A stretch of DNA of 64,000 nucleotides, taken from contig JAVIAB010000046.1 in the NCBI GenBank assembly GCA_032433765.1, positions 58,426,500 through 58,490,499 on the forward strand. Direction: 5' to 3'. Shown here piece after piece: positions 59,501 to 64,000 of this stretch. Made by a program: the position numbers and the translations under genes. Position 1 is the first letter of the stretch. Each line of letters begins with the position of its first letter. The notes under the pieces are model-generated. The model was given only the letters and a program-made list of their open reading frames with translations. It had not been told where the DNA came from and did not search any database. Source of the stretch: Megaustenia siamemsis. Taxonomy: Eukaryota; Mollusca; Gastropoda; Stylommatophora; Ariophantidae.

Positions 59501-59704
59501 AATATGTTCAGGCTACCGGCGGTAGCTGTGGTAGCATAGAGAATACACCACTGCCAAAGAGTGAAGCATAAATCCTATGAGAACTGACCTCTTCAGTCCT
59601 TGGCACTAGGCAAGTTTGAGTCTTGTCTACAATGTCATCAAAAATGCAGTAGGCTTTAAAGGCATCAGCGATGCCTCCACCATTTGGATCCACCCAGAAC
59701 ATTC
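47424..59704 (-). CDS. Second fibrillar collagen, last four COLFI exons (5' part outside window)
   Basis: Minus-strand exons in transcript order: 59704-59589, 57075-56995, 49545-49324, 47579-47424. They encode about 190 residues of a fibrillar C-propeptide. Visible landmarks are FWVDPNGGGIADAFKAYC, KTQTC, SQIKFLHNL, QQITIHCKNT and the terminal PIMDIGLKDVG...IGKACFSI plus TGA. Phases are 1 into the first exon and 0 elsewhere, exactly as in the plus-strand collagen, with exons of 116, 81, 222 and 156 bp against 104, 75, 195 and 147. The first COLFI exon and the helix must lie beyond 64000. The product is an extracellular matrix chain. The position after DPNGG is Gly, not the Cys of vertebrate chains. 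Introns hold LINE, hAT and minisatellite DNA. Confidence 0.93.
47836..48139. mobile_element. TTAA MITE copy 3 (304 bp)
   Basis: The ends are ctctttctgtat and cgaactgaaagaa, followed by TTAA (48140-48143). The same length and interior as copy 2. Confidence 0.8.
48225..48415 (+). mobile_element. LINE C 3' fragment
   Basis: Parallels 55560-55760: acagctggaacacaagacaa, agcttagagagaactgcatg, aaagttgctgagaaacatag. No frame survives. Confidence 0.5.
48560..49255. repeat. 58-bp then 70-bp minisatellite, about 12 copies
   Basis: All copies share taatgaagatgacaagtcta followed by ctaaactaaactgag. The left half (58 bp) adds gggaatcagttgtctgtt. The right half (70 bp) adds atctcagttttataaaactg and accattg. 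The common core resembles the (ACTAA)-tailed retroposon end at 42770-42830. Confidence 0.93.
49324..49545 (-). CDS. Second collagen, COLFI exon (222 bp)
   Basis: Acceptor ttgtattcag, chosen over the nearer ttcttatag because only the former keeps phase 0 (FSYRTHKSQIKFLHNLTKKS). Donor gtaatcat. Contains QQITIHCKNTVLVFD and ends KVIEDTCK. Confidence 0.93.
49572..49765 (-). mobile_element. Short retroelement sharing the LINE A 3' tail, second copy
   Basis: Antisense match to 36380-36596, starting tctatctatctattgtcctt and containing gccgaagacggcacataggg and caatgacagcttgtcaagcc. Confidence 0.7.
50145..51445. repeat. 25-bp minisatellite with higher-order duplication, about 52 copies
   Basis: The unit is ctgctgttagacatcacaca followed by gggct. 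The alternative form gttgttaaacatcaaacagt dominates the middle. A block with the rare variants acagtctactattagacatc and ccacacgggct is present twice, near 50950 and 51170. Confidence 0.95.
51455..51612 (-). mobile_element. Diverged LINE A-like fragment
   Basis: Plus-strand ttaatctcattgagttgatg, ttctagttaatgttcttctt and tgctgtttcccattgaaata resembles the antisense 3' coding end of LINE A at lower identity. Confidence 0.5.
51613..51896. other. Unassigned sequence between two LINE A fragments
   Basis: Looks retroelement-like (tggtggacatacaaagtacc, ctggaagagcatatttggaa), but I cannot assign it. Confidence 0.35.
51897..53343 (-). mobile_element. LINE A reverse transcriptase, uninterrupted ORF, truncated at both ends
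   Basis: An open minus frame of more than 470 codons covers the RT and C-terminal region without a frameshift: [85 protein letters not shown]. It starts inside the ORF at 53343 and stops before the 3' UTR at 51897, so it lacks both the endonuclease and the (GATA)n tail. Loss of the 3' end is unusual for a retrotransposed copy and suggests later deletion. Confidence 0.92.
53344..54289. other. Intron of second collagen, no feature recognised
   Basis: Includes short ORFs without recognisable motifs. Confidence 0.4.
54290..54720 (+). mobile_element. LINE C reverse transcriptase, part before the SINE
   Basis: Decayed RT: GEQCGFVRDKGTSNAIYITR, FHR/DYTKAFDKVKH (broken), IIKNMYWQQTAAIRTGNQL, QGVR*GCVLSPDLFNIYSEI. 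Several frameshifts and stops. It ends within the catalytic motif at tatgttgatggt. Confidence 0.8.
54723..54991 (+). mobile_element. tRNA-derived SINE (family S1), complete copy
   Basis: Head 54723-54800 with A-box tagctcagtgg and B-box ggttcgatccc. The body follows: aaatgggtaccggattttt, gtaataccgaccacattacc and gccaattggcgtgacggg, then a T18 tail. Flanked by tgttgatggta and tgctgatgata (9 of 11 identical). Confidence 0.88.
54992..55765 (+). mobile_element. LINE C reverse transcriptase, part after the SINE
   Basis: Resumes at the catalytic motif (ADDIVLIAKSENVLQEML), then KGLSLNSKKTEVMVTTKK and LKYLGTLLTSDG, an RMLRIPWTAK region and a 3' end with ttgatgatgataac. Multiple stops. Confidence 0.75.
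55766..56734. other. Intron of second collagen, no feature recognised
   Basis: No array or recognised element. Confidence 0.45.
56735..56932. repeat. 30-bp minisatellite, about 6 copies
   Basis: The unit is ttataacataaaattaatga followed by attctgggat. Confidence 0.93.
56995..57075 (-). CDS. Second collagen, COLFI exon (81 bp)
   Basis: Acceptor gttcctcccag, donor gtaagttt, phase 0. The translation starts FAKKSWFTVKPSVEEFAMFA and ends ETADNSE. Equivalent to exon 26032-26106. Confidence 0.9.
57290..57670 (-). mobile_element. LINE C-type fragment
   Basis: The minus strand has an RRLEVTELGFLRKIARVPRT-like segment and a KEILKEAKTKRELLKT-like segment, matching LINE C 55330-55520 in order. Frames are broken. 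Confidence 0.5.
57671..58329. other. Intron of second collagen, no feature recognised
   Basis: AT-rich sequence without a recognisable element. Confidence 0.45.
58330..58745. repeat. 59-bp minisatellite, about 7 copies
   Basis: The unit is ccattttctctcacagctgg followed by agagacatagaaagtagagt and ttattaagaagctccccaa. Confidence 0.95.
58877..59105 (-). pseudogene. hAT transposase C-terminal (hATC) fossil
   Basis: The minus frame reads ASASV, a stop, then RTFSALKRIKSYCRSTQTQE, RLSGLAIMSIEKLFLQKLRN and a stop at 58877-58879. The order S-A-S-x-E-R-x-F-S-A-L-K-R-I-K...E-R-L-S-x-L-A-x-x-S-I-E is the dimerisation region of hAT / ZMYM-like transposases. The CE pair before RTFSAL is replaced by V-stop, so it is inactive. 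Confidence 0.75.
59589..59704 (-). CDS. Second collagen, COLFI exon with DPN motif (116 bp)
   Basis: Acceptor tttcttttccag, donor gtcagttc. Phase 1 in, phase 0 out. The translation is (G)MFWVDPNGGGIADAFKAYC, then IFDDIVDKTQTCLVPRTEE. Confidence 0.94.
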
Positions 59705-59875
59705 CTGGAAAAGAAATACAAATGAGCAGCTCTTTCCAGGAAACATTTTCAATTTCATGGAAACTATGATAAAACTAGTACCATTGGGAAACTGTAGATT
59801 TTTGTTTTAGTTTCGTTACTTTCAGTCCTATAAATGTCATATGTGAAGTTTTCTGGAATTTTTTGTATTAACCTC

Positions 59876-60039
59876 ATTGTATGTGAGATAGAGCTGCTTG
59901 CACTGAACAGAGACAAATGGCGAGATTTGATAAATTATCTATAAAAGAAAACTGCTAGAACAAAAATTCAGATGAAGGAGTATCTTGGTCTACGCCATAT
60001 GGGCCGCTACGGCTCGAAAGGTCAATAGATAGATAGATA
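59876..60039 (+). mobile_element. LINE A, short 3' end copy
   Basis: Reads ctgaacagagacaaatggcg, then the 3' UTR and cggctcgaaaggtcaataga with (GATA)n. Confidence 0.85.
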
Positions 60040-60184
60040 TATAATTATTCTGATCACTACAATCTTACATGTCATAAATGAGAGAAGGTCAAACATGTAC
60101 AATGAGAATCAATCAGGTTTGTGCATCTCAATCACAAGATAAGTAGGCAGTTATTAAAGTGAAATAATAAAGTTAGATCGGGGA

Positions 60185-61020
60185 CATATAATTACAACAT
60201 TACGATCTTGTTAGACTCTGGAACATATAACTACAACATTACAATCTTGTTAGACTCTGGAACATATAACTACAACATTACAATCTTGTTAGACTCTGGA
60301 ACATATAACTACAACATTACGATCTTGTTAGACTCTGGAACATATAACTACAACATTACGATCTTGTTAGACTCTGGAACATATAACTACAACATTACAA
60401 TCTTGTTAGACTCTGGAACATACAACTACAACAAGACAATCTTCCTAGACCTGGAACATATAACTACAACATTACAATCTTGTTAGACACAAGAACATAT
60501 AACTACAACATTACAATCTTGTTAGACTCTGGAACATATAACTACAACATTACAATCTTGTTAGACTCTGGAACATATAACTACAACATTACAATCTTGT
60601 TAGACACAAGAACATATAACTACAACATTACAATCTTGTTAGACTCTGGAACATATAACTACAACATTACAATCTTGTTAGACTCTGGAACATATAACTA
60701 CAACATTACAATCTTGTTAGACACAAGAACATATAACTACAACATTACGATCTTGTTAGACTCTGGAACATATAACTACAACATTACAATCTTGTTAGAC
60801 ACAAGAACATATAACTACAACATTACAATCTTGTTAGACACAAGAACATATAACTACAACATTACAATCTTGTTAGACACAAGAACATATAACTACAACA
60901 TTACAATCTTGTTAGACACAAGAACATATAACTACAACATTACAATCTTGTTAGACTCTGGAACATATAACTACAACATTACAATCTTGTTAGACTCTGG
61001 AACATACAACTACAACAAGA
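60185..61020. repeat. 39-bp minisatellite, type 1, about 21 copies
   Basis: The unit is acatataactacaacattac followed by aatcttgttagactctgga, with an agacacaaga variant. Period 39 keeps a frame open. Confidence 0.95.
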
Positions 61021-61975
61021 CAATCTTCCTAGACCTGGAACATATAACTACAACAAGACAATCTTCCTAGACACAGGAACATACAACTACAACAAGACAA
61101 TCTTCCTAGACACAGGAACATATAATTACAACAAGACAATCTTCCTAGACACAGGAACATATAATTACAACAAGACAATCTTCCTAGACACAGGAACATA
61201 TAACTACAACAAGACAATCTTCCTAGACACAGGAACATATAATTACAACAAGACAATCTTCCTAGACACAGGAACATATAATTACAACAAGACAATCTTC
61301 CTAGACCTGGAACATACAACTACAACAGGACAATCTTCCTAGACACAGGAACATATAATTACAACAAGACAATCTTCCTAGACCTGGAACATATAACTAC
61401 AACAGGACAATCTTCCTAGACACAGGAACATATAATTACAACAAGACAATCTTCCTAGACACAGGAACATATAATTACAACAAGACAATCTTCCTAGACC
61501 TGGAACATACAACTACAACAGGACAATCTTCCTAGACACAGGAACATATAATTACAACAGGACAATCTTCCTAGACCTGGAACATATAATTACAACAGGA
61601 CAATCTTCCTAGACACAGGAACATATAATTACAACAAGACAATCTTCCTAGACCTGGAACATACAACTACAACAGGACAATCTTCCTAGACACAGGAACA
61701 TATAATTACAACAAGACAATCTTCCTAGACCTGGAACATACAACTACAACAGGACAATCTTCCTAGACACAGGAACATATAATTACAACAAGACAATCTT
61801 CCTAGACCTGGAACATATAACTACAACAAGACAATCTTCCTAGACACAGGAACATATAACTACAACAAGACAATCTTCCTAGACCTGGAACATATAACTA
61901 CAACAATCTTCCTAGACCTGGAACATATAACTACAACAATCTTCCTAGACACAGGAACAATATCTACTACCTGAC
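61021..61975. repeat. 39-bp minisatellite, type 2, about 24 copies
   Basis: The unit is acatataattacaacaagac followed by aatcttcctagacacagga. Homologous to type 1 but fixed for other variants. Some units are 2 bp shorter (agacctgga). Confidence 0.95.
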
Positions 61976-61984
61976 AACAAGACA

Positions 61985-62110
61985 ATCTGACAAGAAGATT
62001 GTCTTGTTGTAATTATATGTTCCTGTGTCTAGATTGTCAGGAACAATTCTAGGAAGATTGTCTTGTTGTAATTATATGTTCCTGTGTCTAGGAAGATTGT
62101 CTTGAAGAAG
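61985..62110. repeat. Inverted copies of the 39-bp unit
   Basis: Reads aagattgtcttgttgtaatt, then atatgttcctgtgtct, the reverse complement of the preceding array, about two units. The turning point at 61970-62000 can fold into a hairpin. Confidence 0.9.
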
Positions 62111-62228
62111 GTGTAGTGTTCCAGTATAATGATATATCATACCCAAATATTTATGTGAACACTATTGTAGTCACCATACAAGCGACAATGGCACACAGTA
62201 AGTTTGAGTTCTCACCGACCTTTCGCAG

Positions 62229-62840
62229 GACGAGAGTGCACTGACGGTGTGTGAGGTGCAAACATTTACAGACACCTATTGTCTGGACGGGCATTCTTGG
62301 TCGTTTTGTACAGTGTGTGGTGGGAGTAGCAAAGGCTGCACCGTCATCATCGGTAAGTGCCACGGCAACTGTTCACATGGGATTTATGGACACGACTGCT
62401 CCGGGTCTTGTCTTAGTGTCAGTTCTTTATGCGAGGAAAATCCGGAAAATGCCAACATTGCAAACATCCTGGCTATACCTGTGATGACACTTGTCCTGAT
62501 GGTAATTTTGGGCTACAGTGCGAACAGACGTGTTCTGATGGCTGTGACATCATATGTGACACAGAAAGAGCAGACTGTACGAGCAAGGAAGCGTACTACG
62601 GGCCAGACTGCACTCTCAAATGTCCTGACCACTGTTTCAACGACACCTGTGAACAGTCAACCGGGATCTGTTCATGCAAGGGCACGTTCTACGGTCAGAC
62701 TGCACTCTCAAATGTCCTGACCACTGTTTCAACGACACCTGTGAACAGTCAACCTGGATCTGTTCATGCAAGGGAACGTTCTACGGGTCAGACTGCACTC
62801 TCAAATCTCCGTACAACTGTTTGGACGATATCTGTTAACT
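62229..62840 (+). pseudogene. Multiple EGF-like module fragment (decayed)
   Basis: After a plausible acceptor (gacctttcgcag, exon start 62229) come cysteine-rich modules: GKCHGNCSHGIYGHDCSGSC, then in another frame CQHCKHPGYTCDDTCPDGNF, GLQCEQTCSDGCDIICDTE, GPDCTLKCPDHC and CEQSTGICSCKGTFYG. The last 93-bp (31-residue) module occurs three times from 62604, the second copy lacking one base (acggtcag for acgggtcag). A TAA ends the third. Module spacing resembles MEGF10 / scavenger-receptor F type proteins, which are extracellular parts of membrane receptors. At least two frameshifts make it a pseudogene fragment or an error-containing exon. It lies antisense to the second collagen. Confidence 0.7.
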
Positions 62841-63014
62841 GTTCATGGGGGCCGGCGTCTCGTATGTCGATGATTCCCACGTTAAGAAGGGTCTGCCGAC
62901 TACAACAAACCCAAGCATATGGATACCTTAATGTGTGCTGGATATTTTCTTTCTGTGCTGGACATGGTTCATTTCTTGGTGTGTTTCATTGCTAGCCAAG
63001 GCTCATATCTTGGC

Positions 63015-63015
<1 letters not shown>

Positions 63016-63053
<38 letters not shown>
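63016..63053. repeat. (GT)n microsatellite
   Basis: About 18 dinucleotides of GT, directly followed by the irregular array below. Confidence 0.95.
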
Positions 63054-63054
<1 letters not shown>

Positions 63055-63056
<2 letters not shown>

Positions 63057-63605
63057 GCCATGGCTCATATCTTGGTGTGTGTCATGTTAGTCATATCTCA
63101 TATCTTGGAGTGTCCGTGTTAATCATGTCTCATATCTTTAAGTGTGTATCTGTTTAGTCATATCTCATATCTTAGTGTGTATCTGTGTTAGTCATGTGTC
63201 ATATCTTTGTGTGTGCATGTTTGGGCTAGTGATATCTCATATATCTGTGTGTATGTTTATGTTAGTCATATCTCATATCTTTGTGTGTGCATGTCTGTGT
63301 ATGTCACATCTCATATCCTTGTGTTTGCATGGCTATGCTAGTCACATCTCATATCATTGTGTGTGCCTATCTATGTTGGTCATATCTCATATCTTTGTGT
63401 GCATGTCCATGTTAGACATGTGTAATTTCTGTGTGGGTGCATGTCTATGTCAGTCATATCTCATATCTTTATGTGCATGTTTATGTTAGTCATGTGTCAT
63501 ATATCTTGATGTATGTCAGTGTTAGTCATGCCTCGTATCGCTATGTGCATGTCTGTGTTTGTCACATCTCCTATCTTTGTGTGTGCATGTCTGTGTTAGT
63601 CACCT
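63055..63605. repeat. Irregular minisatellite (about 30-40 bp units)
   Basis: Variants of gttagtcatatctcatatct followed by ttgtgtgtgcatgtctgt. More diverged than other arrays. Cys/Val/His-rich frames across it are by-products. Confidence 0.85.
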
Positions 63606-63609
63606 CTAG

Positions 63610-63937
63610 TGACTCGGGCAGATGGTGCTCGTAAACCTGGGAGGGCCGGCCATCTAAGGGCAGAATCCCCCTACAAAAAAGATCACCTGCTGCCTTGCAG
63701 GAAGATTGGGGACAATCAAAGGCTAGGAAAGCAAACCTGAATAAAATGCTGGCTGAAATCGGATGCACTGGGCCACTGGCGCAGAACACAGTGCAACGTT
63801 TTTAACGGGTGTTCAATCAGAGTGGATCTGGCAGACTCTAATTGTGATGTTCTGTTTGTAACACACCTAACCTGACAGCTGAGTTTATGTGAGGAGCTGG
63901 AATCCTACTCTGATTGGGTCCTGATCGCAGAGAGAGA
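63610..63937 (+). mobile_element. Unnamed dispersed element with (GA)n end
   Basis: The end cagctgagtttatgtgagga, gctggaatcctactctgatt, gatcgcagagagagagag matches, in reverse orientation, 35033-35130. It contains an inner inverted pair (caatcagagt / actctgattg). The upstream part (cctgggagggccggccatct) is GC-richer than its surroundings. Confidence 0.55.
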
Positions 63938-64000
63938 GAGAGATATAACTACAACAAGACAATCTTCCTAGACACAGGAACATATAACTACAACAAGACA
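63938..64000. repeat. 39-bp minisatellite, type 2, resumed
   Basis: Same unit as 61021-61975 (acaagacaatcttcctagac), cut by the window edge. Shows that the 62.1-63.9 kb segment sits inside one array. Confidence 0.93.

Noticed and set aside
60208..61070. ORFs with TYNYNITILLDSG repeats
   Set aside because: 39-bp array by-product, starting and ending with the array.
62919..63634. Cys/Val-rich ORFs downstream of the EGF modules
   Set aside because: They lie in the GT microsatellite and irregular minisatellite, and are not continuous with the EGF frame.

Overview
The window is eukaryotic and animal. It holds the 3' halves of two fibrillar collagen genes with small phase-0 Gly-X-Y exons, long introns, GT-AG splice sites, non-LTR retrotransposons, tRNA-derived SINEs and a very large amount of minisatellite DNA. 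The AT-rich composition, the SINE types (including one carrying a tgcatgttaaagaact-like domain) and the LINE types suggest a lophotrochozoan, most likely a mollusc and perhaps a gastropod. That placement is inference.

Layout. From 1 to 29.6 kb the plus strand carries ten exons of a fibrillar procollagen: four Gly-X-Y exons, one helix-end/telopeptide exon, then five exons of the C-propeptide (COLFI) ending at a TAA at 29581-29583. A 3' UTR of up to about 1.7 kb follows. From 47.4 to 59.7 kb the minus strand carries the last four COLFI exons of a second fibrillar collagen, whose 5' part lies beyond the right edge. The two genes converge tail to tail and share intron positions and phases in COLFI. 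The 18 kb between them and all introns are filled with repeats. Near the right edge (62.2-62.8 kb, plus strand) is a decayed run of EGF-like modules, embedded between copies of a 39-bp minisatellite.

Mobile elements. (1) LINE A has an APE endonuclease, an RT and a (GATA)n-type 3' tail. There is one almost full-length minus copy (14432-17604) and at least seven fragments. (2) LINE B (RHTLRKP-type tail) and LINE C (a separate RT) are present as decayed pieces. (3) A LINE with an RNase H end spans 13.5-18.3 kb. (4) At least four tRNA-derived SINE families occur, one copy with two tRNA heads. (5) A 304-bp TTAA-flanked MITE has three copies. (6) A hAT transposase C-terminal fossil is present. (7) A mobile family I cannot name carries a conserved reading frame ending in W-x-C-x-E-C-N-D-D-D-P.

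Main observation. About thirty independent tandem arrays (units 21-70 bp) make up roughly a third of the window. Many can be traced to the sequence that seeded them, which is often a functional one: a collagen exon end with its 5' splice site (nine copies), a collagen stop codon region, the pol III A-box of a SINE (about 29 copies), a SINE body, and two LINE reading frames. This looks like a general process that amplifies short segments in place, regardless of what they encode. It leaves exons flanked by arrays of decoy splice signals. Several single-base deletions (a collagen Gly-X-Y exon, the EGF modules, LINE A) raise the question of sequencing error versus real decay.
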